Shown: positions 28,082-37,373 of the stretch, piece by piece
Numbering within the stretch: the first letter of the stretch is position 1
How the letters are laid out: the number at the start of each line of letters is the position of its first letter
Origin: Acetobacter vaccinii
Lineage (GTDB): Bacteria; Pseudomonadota; Alphaproteobacteria; Acetobacterales; Acetobacteraceae
Direction of reading: 5' to 3'
DNA length: 64,000 bases
NCBI RefSeq assembly: GCF_008365315.1
Contig: NZ_CP043506.1
Coordinates: 805,001-869,000, forward strand
The notes under the pieces: model-generated
What the model was told of the DNA's origin: nothing
Databases searched by the model: none
What the model saw: the letters and a program-made list of their open reading frames with translations, nothing else
Made by a program: the position numbers and the translations under genes

Positions 28082-29620
28082 TCAGCCCGCGAAGCGGCGG
28101 TTGAACGTGGTCAGGTATTCCGCCAGCCGTGCTTCCAGGTCCTTGGACAGAGCCTGTTCCTTGGTCAGCGTATCCAGAATGTCTTTGCCAGCGCTGCGCA
28201 GGTCACCCAGCAGGTCACGCTCCCAAGCCACAACCTTGTTGGTTGCAATACCGTCAAGGAAACCACGGGTGCCAGCAAACAGCAGGACAACCTGTTCTTC
28301 CACCCGCAGGGGGGAAGCCTGGGGCTGCTTGAGCAGTTCCACCAGACGGGCGCCACGGGCAAGCATCTTCTGGGTTGCGGGGTCCAGGTCGGAAGCGAAC
28401 TGCGAGAACGCAGCCATTTCACGATACTGAGCCAGCTCCAGTTTGATTTTACCTGCGACCTGCTTCATCGCCTTGATCTGGGCGGCGGAGCCAACGCGGG
28501 AGACCGAACCACCGACGTTAACGGCAGGGCGGATACCCTTGTAGAACAGATCCGTCTCAAGGAATATCTGACCGTCGGTGATGGAAATGACGTTGGTCGG
28601 GATGTAGGCCGCGACGTCACCTGCCTGGGTTTCAATAACCGGCAGAGCCGTGAGGGAGCCAGCGCCATGGGCGTCGGACATCTTCGCAGCGCGTTCCAGC
28701 AGACGGGAATGCAGGAAGAACACGTCACCCGGATAAGCTTCACGGCCCGGCGGGCGGCGCAGCAGCAGGGACATCTGACGGTAAGCCACAGCCTGCTTGG
28801 ACAGATCGTCGTAGCAGATCAGGGCGTGCATGCCATTGTCACGGAAGAATTCACCCATTGCGCAGGCCGCGTAGGGGGCCAGGTACTGCAGAGGCGCCGG
28901 ATCGGACGCGGTTGCAGCCACAATGATGGAATACTTCAGCGCGCCTTTTTCTTCCAGCAGACGCACAAGCTGCGCCACTGTGGAACGCTTCTGCCCGACT
29001 GCAACATAGATGCAGTACAGGGACTTCTTGTCGTCGCCGAGTTCATTCACGCTCTTCTGGGCGAGAATGGTGTCGGTCAGGATCGTGGTCTTGCCGGTCT
29101 GGCGGTCACCGATCACCAGTTCGCGCTGGCCACGGCCGACGGGAACCAGGGCGTCGATAGCCTTGATACCGGTCTGCATAGGCTCATGCACGGACTGACG
29201 CGGCATAATGCCCGGTGCCTTGACTTCGGCACGGCGCATTTCGACATCAACCAGCGGGCCTTTGCCGTCAATCGGGTTACCCAGACCGTCGACAACGCGG
29301 CCCAGCAGGCCCTTACCAACGGGAACGCTGACAACCATACCGGAACGGGTGACGGTGTCACCTTCGCGGATGTTGGTGTCGTCACCGAAGATAACGATAC
29401 CGACGTTGTCGCTTTCCAGGTTGAGGGCCATGCCCTTCTGACCGACGGACGGGAAATCGACCAGTTCACCCGCCATCACATTCTGCAGGCCGAAAACGCG
29501 GGCAATGCCGTCTCCGACAGACAGAACTGTGCCGGTTTCGACAACATCAGATTCCTTGTCGAACGAGGCAATCTGCTGCTTGAGGATATCCGAAATCTCT
29601 GCGGGACGGATTTCCATCAC
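28082..29620 (-). CDS. atpA: ATP synthase F1 alpha subunit
   Basis: A 512-residue non-catalytic nucleotide-binding subunit. [16 protein letters not shown] at the N-terminus, Walker A GDRQTGKT, and the C-terminal family signature [17 protein letters not shown] are present. The start ATG overlaps the atpH stop (ATGA), indicating translational coupling. Confidence 0.98.
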   Translation of the reverse strand: MMEIRPAEISDILKQQIASFDKESDVVETGTVLSVGDGIARVFGLQNVMAGELVDFPSVGQKGMALNLESDNVGIVIFGDDTNIREGDTVTRSGMVVSVPVGKGLLGRVVDGLGNPIDGKGPLVDVEMRRAEVKAPGIMPRQSVHEPMQTGIKAIDALVPVGRGQRELVIGDRQTGKTTILTDTILAQKSVNELGDDKKSLYCIYVAVGQKRSTVAQLVRLLEEKGALKYSIIVAATASDPAPLQYLAPYAACAMGEFFRDNGMHALICYDDLSKQAVAYRQMSLLLRRPPGREAYPGDVFFLHSRLLERAAKMSDAHGAGSLTALPVIETQAGDVAAYIPTNVISITDGQIFLETDLFYKGIRPAVNVGGSVSRVGSAAQIKAMKQVAGKIKLELAQYREMAAFSQFASDLDPATQKMLARGARLVELLKQPQASPLRVEEQVVLLFAGTRGFLDGIATNKVVAWERDLLGDLRSAGKDILDTLTKEQALSKDLEARLAEYLTTFNRRFAG

Positions 29621-30234
29621 GCGGCTCCCTTCATGGCGTAATGCAAACGAAACAGGCGGGTTTTGAGGCTTGCGTCATACAGCTTCGCCCCTACACGCAC
29701 GACAAGGCCGCCGAGCAGGGAGGAATCGACACGCTCACGAATATTCAGACGGCTGTACCCGGCTTCGGCCAGACGGGCCTGAAGCTGTGCACGCTGTTCA
29801 GCAGACAGAGGCGCTGCACTGACCACTTCGGCCAGGACTTCGCCCCGTCGGGAAACGGCCAGCGCCTCAAGTGCTGCCAGAACCCGCCGCAATACCGGCA
29901 GGCGGCGGTTATCCGCCACAACACCAACAAAATTCTGGATGGTCTGCCCGAAACCCTGCGCCTCCAGCACGGCTGCAAGAGCCTTGCGAGACACCAGGAC
30001 ATCAAGCCGCCGGTCTTCCAGAACCGTGCGCAAAGGCGCACTCTCATCAATCAGGCGCGCAAGTGCGGCACCTTGTTCAAGCACTGAATCAAGCTGCTTC
30101 TGCTCAGCAGCAAGATCATAGAGCGCCGTTGCATACCGGCCTTCCAGACCGTTGGCAGCAAAGGCAACCGGTTGTGCTGTCGTTACGCCCGAGGCCACCA
30201 CTCTTTGGTTCTTTCCTTCTGTGCGCGCCGGCAT
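29617..30234 (-). CDS. atpH: ATP synthase F1 delta subunit
   Basis: About 205 residues; joins F1 to the peripheral stalk. [20 protein letters not shown] opens the conserved domain and the C-terminal beta part has [22 protein letters not shown]. The ATG at 30234 was chosen; an in-frame ATG at 30291 would add 19 residues, and neither has a strong ribosome site. It is the first gene of atpHAGDC. F0 genes are absent here, the split arrangement usual in alphaproteobacteria. Confidence 0.93.
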   Translation of the reverse strand: MPARTEGKNQRVVASGVTTAQPVAFAANGLEGRYATALYDLAAEQKQLDSVLEQGAALARLIDESAPLRTVLEDRRLDVLVSRKALAAVLEAQGFGQTIQNFVGVVADNRRLPVLRRVLAALEALAVSRRGEVLAEVVSAAPLSAEQRAQLQARLAEAGYSRLNIRERVDSSLLGGLVVRVGAKLYDASLKTRLFRLHYAMKGAA

Positions 30235-30489
30235 TTCACACTGAACTGACACCACCCAGACCCCGGACTGACTCCGGCTGCCTGATGACATCCACCGGCG
30301 CGGCCTCTAGCATGCCCGCCACGCCCACGCAACCGGCACATCGGGGCAAATCTTGTCCCGCCCTTACTTACCGGGTCTTATCCCAAGCATTTCGCGCAGG
30401 AAACGACCCAATACCCGGCACGGCAGACACCCACCGCCCCACCCGGAACAGGGAGAGCATGAACACGCCTGCAATTTTATGCTGAAAGC

Positions 30490-30563
30490 TGGAGCGGACA
30501 GAGGGAATCGAACCCTCCTCGGTAGCTTGGAAGGCTACTGCATTACCACTATGCTATGCCCGC
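30490..30563 (-). tRNA. tRNA-Gly (anticodon UCC)
   Basis: On the minus strand a complete cloverleaf: acceptor GCGGGCA / TGTCCGC with one G-T pair, D arm GCAT...ATGC, anticodon arm GTAGC-CTTCCAA-GCTAC, T arm GAGGG-TTCGATT-CCCTC. The discriminator T and CCA tail are encoded. Anticodon TCC reads GGA/GGG. Confidence 0.96.
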
Positions 30564-30799
30564 GCTGTGCCTTGGGGCAGAACCATACGCCCAAAACTGT
30601 ATCCGGCGCAAGGCATGTGGGCTGGAGTTTTTGCCAGCCTGCCCCCGCACACCGCCGGACATGCACGAAACCTGTTTTTGCCCCCTTGACTTTAGGGTCG
30701 CAACATACTTTCTTGCGCTACCTGCGATGGACGCTTCCAAGTGTCTGGTCAGACAGACGGGTTTCCGTTATGACTGGCCTGCCACGGCGGACACGCTGC

Positions 30800-30876
30800 A
30801 GGGGTGTAGCTCAATTGGCTAGAGCGCCGGTCTCCAAAACCGGAGGTTGGGGGTTCGAGACCCTCCACCCCTGCCA
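30800..30876 (+). tRNA. tRNA-Trp (anticodon CCA)
   Basis: Complete cloverleaf: acceptor AGGGGTG / CACCCCT, D arm GCTC...GAGC, anticodon arm CCGGT-CTCCAAA-ACCGG, T arm GGGGG-TTCGAGA-CCCTC, encoded GCCA end. A tRNA-Trp just upstream of secE-nusG is a common bacterial arrangement. Confidence 0.97.
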
Positions 30877-31014
30877 GTTTTTCTGGCGTCGCACAGGAAA
30901 ATGCCGTTCTCATATTTCTTGACAACGTGATTTTCCCCAGCGACACCGGGGCAAAATTTCAGGCGCTGCCTCCCGTAATTCATACGGAGCCAGGCGATGG
31001 AAAGAGGGTAGTTC

Positions 31015-31209
31015 GTGTCGTTCAGTCCCGGTAAGTTCCTTCATGACGTACGTGCCGAGGCGGAACGGGTCACATGGCCCACCCGCAGGGCGACACTTGT
31101 CACTACTGGCGCAGTTCTGGCCATGGCAAGCACGGCGTCCATCTTCTTTTTTGTGGTTGACCAGTTGATCGGTCTCGGCCTGCGTCAACTGTTCGGGCTG
31201 GGAGGCTGA
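31015..31209 (+). CDS. secE: Preprotein translocase subunit SecE
   Basis: A 64-residue single-membrane-span SecE, clamping SecY in the inner-membrane Sec translocon. The short conserved amphipathic helix (FLHDVRAEAERVTWPTRRAT) precedes one hydrophobic segment (LVTTGAVLAMASTASIFFFV). It starts at GTG with AGAGGG 6 bases upstream. Followed 9 bp later by nusG. Confidence 0.96.
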   Translation: MSFSPGKFLHDVRAEAERVTWPTRRATLVTTGAVLAMASTASIFFFVVDQLIGLGLRQLFGLGG

Positions 31210-31218
31210 GAAAGCGAC

Positions 31219-31749
31219 ATGGCCAAACGCTGGTATGTGGTCCACGTCTATTCGGGCTTCGAGAAAAAGATCGCCCAGTACATCCGTGAAGAAGCGGAAC
31301 AGAAGGGTCTGAGCGACCATATCGATGAAATCCTTGTACCATCCGAGGAAGTCATTGAGGTGCGTCGTGGCCAGAAGGTCAGCACAGAGCGGAAGTTCTT
31401 TCCCGGTTACGTGCTGATCAAAATGGAAATGACGGACGAAAGCTGGCATCTGGTGAAGGATTCACCCAAGGTGACTGGCTTTCTGGGCACCAGAAACCGT
31501 CCGACCCCCATTTCCGCCGCCGAGGCTGAACGCATCATCCGCCAGTCGGAAGAAGGCGTGCAGCACCCCCGCTCCGCTGTTACCTTTGAGGTTGGCGAGC
31601 AGATTCGCGTGGCAGACGGGCCGTTCACCTCCTTCAATGGTGTCATTGAGGAAGTGGATGAAGAAAAAAACCGCCTCAAGGTCAGCGTGTCCATTTTTGG
31701 CCGCTCTACCCCGGTGGACCTGGAATTCAATCAGGTGGAGAAGCTCTGA
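31219..31749 (+). CDS. nusG: Transcription termination/antitermination factor NusG
   Basis: A 176-residue NusG. The NGN domain begins [15 protein letters not shown] and includes the conserved [12 protein letters not shown]; the C-terminal KOW domain is [19 protein letters not shown]. It binds RNA polymerase and links it to Rho or ribosomes. A strong terminator lies 30 bp downstream, so no ribosomal protein gene is co-transcribed with it here. Confidence 0.97.
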   Translation: MAKRWYVVHVYSGFEKKIAQYIREEAEQKGLSDHIDEILVPSEEVIEVRRGQKVSTERKFFPGYVLIKMEMTDESWHLVKDSPKVTGFLGTRNRPTPISAAEAERIIRQSEEGVQHPRSAVTFEVGEQIRVADGPFTSFNGVIEEVDEEKNRLKVSVSIFGRSTPVDLEFNQVEKL

Positions 31750-31778
31750 CCCCCTGGGGTCATGGCTCCCTTCCTGAC

Positions 31779-31804
31779 AAGGCGGCTTCATGCCGCCTTT
31801 TTTT
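31779..31804 (+). terminator. Terminator after nusG
   Basis: A perfect 8-bp stem, AAGGCGGC and GCCGCCTT with a 5-base loop, followed by a run of T residues. Confidence 0.93.
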
Positions 31805-31932
31805 ATTGGCATGCTCTGACTTTCCCCCCACCGGGCTGGCGCTGTCTCTCCTTTGCGGCGCACGGTCATTGTGGGACACCGCATGCCCCATGCCCCCCAT
31901 GGGCCGGGCCTGCCTGACAAGGAGCAGCCGCC

Positions 31933-33561
31933 ATGTCACCTTCCCCCCAGCTTACGGGCCTTGCCCTGATCAACAACGCCCATAGCAACAAGGGCACCGC
32001 GTTCACGCAGGAAGAACGACGCCAGTACGGGCTGGAAGGGCTGCTGCCCACGCAGGTGGAAACACTCGACCGGCAGGTTGAACGCATCCAGCGCCATCTG
32101 GAGGCCAAACCCAGCAATCTGGAGCGTTACATCTACCTCAGCGGCCTGCGCGACCAGAACGAGACCCTGTTCTACCGGGTGCTCATGTCCAACCCGGCCC
32201 GCTTTGTACCCATTGTCTATGCTCCCACACTGGCCGCCGTGTGCCAGCAGTTCAGCCATATCTACCGCCGCCCCAGAGGCATGTACATCAGCCTGGATAT
32301 GCGCGGACGAATTGAGGACGTGCTGCGGAACTGGCCTGTCAGCACCGTCCGCTTTATTTGCGTCACTACAGGCGGGCGTATTCTGGGTCTGGGTGACATC
32401 GGGGTGAATGGCATGGGCATTCCCATCGGCAAGCTCGACCTTTACACCGCCTGCGGCGCGGTCCCGCCTGATGTGCTGCTACCTATCCAGCTTGATATCG
32501 GCACCACCAACAGCGCCCTGCGGGCCGACCCGCTCTACCTTGGCCTGCGCCGCGAGCCCCCTGCCGGGGAAGAACTTGACGCCTTTGTGGATGAATTTGT
32601 GCAGGCCGTGCAGCGCGTTTTCCCCCAGTGCTGTCTGCATTTTGAGGACTGGAAGGGCACCGACGCCCTGCACTACCTGGAAAAATATCGCTCGCAGGTT
32701 CTGTGCTACAATGACGACATTCAGGGTACGGCCGCCGTGACACTGGCCGGGCTGATCACTGCCCTGAAAATCAAGGACGAAGCCCTGACCGAACAGCGCT
32801 TTCTGTTTTTTGGTGCCGGTTCATCAGGGCTGGGAACGGCTGACATGCTGGTGTCAGCTCTGGTGCAGGATGGCCTGTCGGAGCAGGAAGCCATTGCCCG
32901 CATTACTCTGATGGATGTCAACGGCCTGCTGGAAACCAGCCGCACTGACCTGTCCACCCAACAGCAGCGCTATGCCAAGGACAGCCCGGCCACCGACTCC
33001 CTGCTGGATGTCATCACGACCGTACGGCCTAGCGTTCTGGTCGGTGTGTCCACATCAGGTGGTGCGTTTACACAGGATGTGGTGAAGGCCATGAGCAGCC
33101 TGAACGCACAGCCTATTATCCTCCCGCTCTCCCTGCCCGAAAGCAATGCTGAATGCACAGCCGAGCAGGCCTATGAATGGTCAAACGGCAAGGCACTATT
33201 TGCTGCCGGGCTGCAATACCCCGAGGTCACACTGAACGGGCGCACGTTCTACCCCGGTCAGGCCAATAATTTCTATATTTTCCCGGCCCTCGGGCTGGCT
33301 GTTTACGCCACCTGCCCCAAGCTGGTCACCGATGCGCTGGTCATCCAGGCGGCCCATGCGCTGGCGGATCAGGTTGACCCGTCAGGCCGGGCACGGGGCC
33401 GTCTGTTTCCACCGCAGACGGATATTCTGGAGGTGTCCATCACCTCGGCCTGCCGGATTGCGGACTATATTTTCGATCAGGGCATGGCCACGGTGGAACG
33501 ACCGCAGGATATACGCGCCTGGATCGAGAGCATGCTGTACAGCCCGCAGTACACGGACTGA
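31933..33561 (+). CDS. NAD-dependent malic enzyme
   Basis: A 542-residue oxidative malate decarboxylase (malate + NAD to pyruvate + CO2 + NADH) of the long E. coli MaeA/eukaryotic type. Landmarks: NKGTAFT..ER near the start, Y96 in IVYAPTL, GGRILGLGDIGVNGMGIPIG with catalytic K167, the metal site E238-D239 (HFEDW) and D261-D262 (NDDIQGT), the NAD fold FLFFGAGSSGLG, and ECTAEQAYEWSNGKALFA. The usual ATDG stretch before RILGLGD reads TTGG. AAGGAG is 8 bases upstream. It may feed pyruvate for gluconeogenesis or NADH supply during acetate or lactate growth. Confidence 0.94.
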   Translation: MSPSPQLTGLALINNAHSNKGTAFTQEERRQYGLEGLLPTQVETLDRQVERIQRHLEAKPSNLERYIYLSGLRDQNETLFYRVLMSNPARFVPIVYAPTLAAVCQQFSHIYRRPRGMYISLDMRGRIEDVLRNWPVSTVRFICVTTGGRILGLGDIGVNGMGIPIGKLDLYTACGAVPPDVLLPIQLDIGTTNSALRADPLYLGLRREPPAGEELDAFVDEFVQAVQRVFPQCCLHFEDWKGTDALHYLEKYRSQVLCYNDDIQGTAAVTLAGLITALKIKDEALTEQRFLFFGAGSSGLGTADMLVSALVQDGLSEQEAIARITLMDVNGLLETSRTDLSTQQQRYAKDSPATDSLLDVITTVRPSVLVGVSTSGGAFTQDVVKAMSSLNAQPIILPLSLPESNAECTAEQAYEWSNGKALFAAGLQYPEVTLNGRTFYPGQANNFYIFPALGLAVYATCPKLVTDALVIQAAHALADQVDPSGRARGRLFPPQTDILEVSITSACRIADYIFDQGMATVERPQDIRAWIESMLYSPQYTD

Positions 33562-33572
33562 CAGGCTCTCAC

Positions 33573-33599
33573 GGCTGGCCCGATTCTGCCGGGCCAGCC
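33573..33599. terminator. Hairpin between convergent malic enzyme and S9 peptidase genes
   Basis: A perfect 10-bp stem, GGCTGGCCCG and CGGGCCAGCC with a 7-base loop. It lacks a T run, so it may act as a weak or factor-assisted terminator. Confidence 0.55.
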
Positions 33600-33612
33600 C
33601 TTCACCCGGTGG

Positions 33613-35568
33613 TCAGATATCGGAAACGCGGGCCGTAAAGCCGAAAACATGGCCGTAAAAGCGTAGCTCCTCATCCAGCGCCACACGGATGGTGGCCTCG
33701 CGGCGGAAACCATGGCCTTCATTGGGGAACTCACGCAGGACGCATAACGTGCCCTCAGCATGCAAAGCCTGCGCCATGCTGCGGGCCTGCTCGGGGGGTA
33801 CCACTTTGTCCTCCGCCCCCTGCAACAGCAGGATGGGGGCGCGAATCCGGCTGGCAACATTCAAGGGCGAGCGGGCAGTATATGTCGATTCGGCCTGTGG
33901 CCACGGGCCGATCAGCCCTTCGAGATAATGCGACTCGAACTTATGAGTCTCCTGCGCCAGAGCCCGCAGGTCCGTAACGCCATACAGGCTGACCCCGGCG
34001 GCAAACAGATTGGATTCGGCCAACGCCAGCAGAACCGTCATCCCCCCGGCACTGGAGCCACGAATGGCAATGCGCTTGGGGTCAATACGGCCTGTACGGC
34101 TCATATGATCGCAGGCAGCAATGCAGTCGGCCACATCAACCACACCCCACTGCCCTTTCAGCCGGTTCCGCCAGGCGCGGCCGAATCCGGTAGACCCCCC
34201 GTAATTGACATCCAGCACCGCGAAACCGCGCGACGTCCACCACTGCACCTTGAAGGAAAAACTGTCCTGCGCCCGCGCCGTCGGCCCCCCGTGCACCTGC
34301 ACGATCATGGGGGGCAGGCTGTCCTGTGGGACACGGGCACGCGCATTGGTGGGCGGGTAAAAGAACGCATGCCCGCACAGCCCTTCCCCCACCGGGAACC
34401 AGACCGATTCGGGGCAGGAGATGTCAGCCGCATCCAACACTGCCGGGGCCGCCTGCTGCACGCTCTGCATGGCGTGCGCGGCTGTATCGCCCACCATAAT
34501 GCAGGGCATGCTGTCAAAACGCGCATCCAGCCAGGCAAAGCGACCATCTGCCAACGGCACAGGGCATTGTTCCGGCCTGCCGGGAAAAGGCTTGCTGGAA
34601 CCATCTGCTGCATGGAGCGTGCAAAAGGATTCGCCCTCCCGCACGGACAGGAACAGGCAGGCACCATCCGGCAGGGGTTGGTAACTGCGTTGCCCGAACA
34701 CCCAGGCAGGCTGGCCTATCTCACCCTCTGCCGCCGGATAGGGCTTGAAGCCTGCATTTTCGTCATGCACAGGCACTTCCCACACGCGCCACTGGCCGTC
34801 CCGGTCGGTCACAACAAGCAACCGCCCGTCATCCGTCCAGCGTGGTTCCCCCAAGGATTCATGCCCGTCAGCCCCGGCCAGCACACGCCGGATTTCAAGA
34901 CCGCGAATCTGGTTGTCCGAACTCCTCTGCACATGGGCGATGCACAGGCGCGTAGCATCCCACGGCATGTCGGGGTGGGTCCATTCCACCCAGGCCATCA
35001 GGCTGCCATCGGGCGATAGGCTGGGGGACATGTAAAAATCAGCCCCCTCCACCAGCACCAGACCAGAACTGTCCGCAGCTCCGCCCAGGGCCACCAGAGC
35101 AGTCTGGGCTTCACCCGGCTGGCGATGGTCTTCCCGCACGGCCAGAATCATATCGCTATGGGGGTCCAGCCGCAGATCGGCGTAGCGCAGTCCGCCACCT
35201 TCCCCCACCACACTGGCGGGCTGACCATTGGGCACACGCCACACCGCACCGGTGCTGCGTTCGGAATAGACCAGCCCGCGCGCATCCACCGCGTAAGCAC
35301 CACCGCCATATTCCTGCACGCGGGTGCCGACATCAGCCCCGGCGGGTGCAGCCTCCTGCACACCCTGGGTCTGGGTCCAGCGCATCAGCACGGTGCGACC
35401 ATTTTCGGCAGGGCGGCGTTCAAGCCAGAAAACGGCCTGGCCGTCTGTGCCAACTTCGGAAAGTGTCAGGGTTTTTCCGGCAACCAACGCGGCTGTCACG
35501 GGGGAGGGCCACGCGCCGCACGGCAGGGGTTGGCGCTGGTCTGTCTGGGGTGTGGGCTGATCTGTCAT
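33613..35568 (-). CDS. S9 family peptidase (acylaminoacyl/dipeptidyl peptidase-like)
   Basis: A 651-residue serine peptidase with an N-terminal beta-propeller of WD/TolB-like repeats (for example SPSLSPDGSLMAWVEW, EPRWTDDGRLLVVTD) gating a C-terminal alpha/beta-hydrolase. The nucleophile is S506 in RGSSAGG, the aspartate is in LLQGAEDKVVPP, and the histidine in NEGHGF. Upstream features are QVHGGP and VLDVNYGGSTGFG. There is no signal peptide, so it is cytoplasmic and probably degrades short peptides. The ATG at 35568 was chosen; a TTG at 35619 would add 17 residues. Confidence 0.92.
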   Translation of the reverse strand: MTDQPTPQTDQRQPLPCGAWPSPVTAALVAGKTLTLSEVGTDGQAVFWLERRPAENGRTVLMRWTQTQGVQEAAPAGADVGTRVQEYGGGAYAVDARGLVYSERSTGAVWRVPNGQPASVVGEGGGLRYADLRLDPHSDMILAVREDHRQPGEAQTALVALGGAADSSGLVLVEGADFYMSPSLSPDGSLMAWVEWTHPDMPWDATRLCIAHVQRSSDNQIRGLEIRRVLAGADGHESLGEPRWTDDGRLLVVTDRDGQWRVWEVPVHDENAGFKPYPAAEGEIGQPAWVFGQRSYQPLPDGACLFLSVREGESFCTLHAADGSSKPFPGRPEQCPVPLADGRFAWLDARFDSMPCIMVGDTAAHAMQSVQQAAPAVLDAADISCPESVWFPVGEGLCGHAFFYPPTNARARVPQDSLPPMIVQVHGGPTARAQDSFSFKVQWWTSRGFAVLDVNYGGSTGFGRAWRNRLKGQWGVVDVADCIAACDHMSRTGRIDPKRIAIRGSSAGGMTVLLALAESNLFAAGVSLYGVTDLRALAQETHKFESHYLEGLIGPWPQAESTYTARSPLNVASRIRAPILLLQGAEDKVVPPEQARSMAQALHAEGTLCVLREFPNEGHGFRREATIRVALDEELRFYGHVFGFTARVSDI

Positions 35569-35628
35569 GGGTACCAGTCTAGCATTCAAACCCCCTGAAA
35601 CGGAAAGGCATGTGTCCAACCCTATTCC

Positions 35629-36411
35629 ATGCTAGACATGGCCGCTCCGGCTCTCGGGCTTGACAAGGCGGGATACGACACGCTTCTCCCCTCCTGCGCT
35701 GTCTTTGCTATTTTCCCCCGCACAGGATTTTCCACTCTGTTACACATTCTGGATAATTTCTTTTCGCCCGAGTATCTGACCGGCCTGTTCACCCATTATG
35801 GCTATGGCGTCATCGGCGTTGTGGTCATGCTTGAAAGCATGGGCCTGCCCCTGCCTGCGGAAAGCCTGCTGATAACGGGTGCGCTGTTCTGCGCCACCAC
35901 CCACAAGCTGCACATTCAGGGTGTGGTCATTGCGGGCATAACCGGTGCCATCATGGGGGATAACCTGGGCTACCTGCTGGGCCATGCTCTGGGCATGCGT
36001 ATGCTACACCGGCATGGACCAAAAATAGGGCTGACGGAAAAGCGGCTTCTGCTGGGCCGTTATGTGTTTCTCAAACACGGCGGGCCTGTTGTTTTCTTCG
36101 GGCGCTTTATTGCCATCCTGCGCATGTTCGTGGCCATTCTGGCCGGGGCGAACCGTATGCCGTGGCATACGTTCCTGTTCTACAACGCGCTTGGAGGTGT
36201 GTTCTGGGCCGGGGGATACGCCACATGTGCCTATCTGCTGGGTAAGGAAATAGAGCGCCTGTCCGGCTGGCTGGCCGTGGCCTTTGGGGTGGCGGCGCTG
36301 ATCGTGATTCTGGCCCTGCTCATCTTCTTCAAGCACAACGAGAAACGCCTGACGGAGGAAGCCATGAAAGCCGCACAGAACGACGAACGCCTGCGGGAAC
36401 AGACCTCGTGA
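35629..36411 (+). CDS. DedA family membrane protein
   Basis: A 260-residue integral membrane protein of the DedA/SNARE-associated family, now linked to flipping of polyprenyl-phosphate or phospholipid carriers. Family landmarks: ESMGLPLPAESLL, GAIMGDNLGYLLGHALG, VVFFGRFIAILRMFVAILAGANRMPW, and GGYATCAYLLG. The charged tail after the last hydrophobic segment is cytoplasmic. The exact start is uncertain, because the first 35 residues are poorly typical. Its stop overlaps the start of the next gene. Confidence 0.88.
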   Translation: MLDMAAPALGLDKAGYDTLLPSCAVFAIFPRTGFSTLLHILDNFFSPEYLTGLFTHYGYGVIGVVVMLESMGLPLPAESLLITGALFCATTHKLHIQGVVIAGITGAIMGDNLGYLLGHALGMRMLHRHGPKIGLTEKRLLLGRYVFLKHGGPVVFFGRFIAILRMFVAILAGANRMPWHTFLFYNALGGVFWAGGYATCAYLLGKEIERLSGWLAVAFGVAALIVILALLIFFKHNEKRLTEEAMKAAQNDERLREQTS

Positions 36412-37355
36412 GCCGCGACCGCCAGTGGCGTGTTGAACATTCCACCCCCAGCCTGCTCGGCCAGACCGCTGTTGTCACCGGGGCCACCAGCGGCCTTGGT
36501 TTACAGGTGGCCCTGGGGCTTGCCCGGCGCGGTGCCCGCCTGCTGCTGCCCGTGCGTAACCCGGCGCGCGGACAGGCCGCTCTGGACAGGCTGCGCGCCC
36601 AGCACCCAGACGCGGATGTGGCGCTGATACCAATGGATCTGGCCTCACTCACCTCCATACAGTCCGGGGCTGACGAGGTTGCGCGCCTGACGGGCCGGCT
36701 GGATATTCTGGTCAACAACGCAGGTATCATGGCCCCTGTCCACAGGCTGGAAACGCAGGACGGGTTTGAGGTGCAGTTTGGGGTCAACCACCTGGCCCAT
36801 TTTGCCCTGACCGCCCACCTGCGCCCTCTGCTGGAGGCCTCCCCGCAAGGGGGCACGGTTGTGACTGTGGCCAGTCTGGCCGCCGCCAAAAACACCCTGC
36901 ATTTTGATGATCTGCAAAGCCGCCACCACTACAGCCCGTTTGGGGCCTACCAGCGCAGCAAGCTGGCCAACCTGCTGTTTGCGCGCGAGCTGGCACGCAG
37001 GGCGGGTGAGAACGGGTGGAACCTGCATTCCCGCGCGGCACACCCCGGCTGGGCGGCAACCTCGATCCTGCGCAACGGACAGGCCGCCAGCCTGCCTGCC
37101 CCTCTGGGCCGGGTGGAGCAGGCCTTAGGCGGGGCTGTGCTCCGTGTGTTTGGGCAGTCCGCAGCGCATGGGGCCGAGCCCCTGCTGTATGCCGCCCTGT
37201 GCCCCACTGCGCGGGATGGCGACTACTACGGCCCGCAAGGCAAGGGCGAACGGCATGGTGCCCCCGGCCCGGCCCATGTGCCGCCAGCGGCGCTTAAAAC
37301 CAGCACCGCCATACGGCTGTGGGATGTGTCCGAGCGCCTGACAAAGACGTTCTGA
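36408..37355 (+). CDS. Short-chain dehydrogenase/reductase, retinol dehydrogenase-like
   Basis: A 315-residue SDR. The NAD(P)-binding motif TGATSGLG is near residue 23, then NNAGIMAP, VVTVASLAA with the catalytic serine, and YQRSKLAN (YxxxK). The C-terminal extension resembles the retinol dehydrogenase/protochlorophyllide reductase-like subgroup. The GTG start overlaps the dedA stop (GTGA), so the two are translationally coupled. Substrate unknown. Confidence 0.9.
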   Translation: MSRDRQWRVEHSTPSLLGQTAVVTGATSGLGLQVALGLARRGARLLLPVRNPARGQAALDRLRAQHPDADVALIPMDLASLTSIQSGADEVARLTGRLDILVNNAGIMAPVHRLETQDGFEVQFGVNHLAHFALTAHLRPLLEASPQGGTVVTVASLAAAKNTLHFDDLQSRHHYSPFGAYQRSKLANLLFARELARRAGENGWNLHSRAAHPGWAATSILRNGQAASLPAPLGRVEQALGGAVLRVFGQSAAHGAEPLLYAALCPTARDGDYYGPQGKGERHGAPGPAHVPPAALKTSTAIRLWDVSERLTKTF

Positions 37356-37373
37356 CACACTCCCTCCGGGTTA

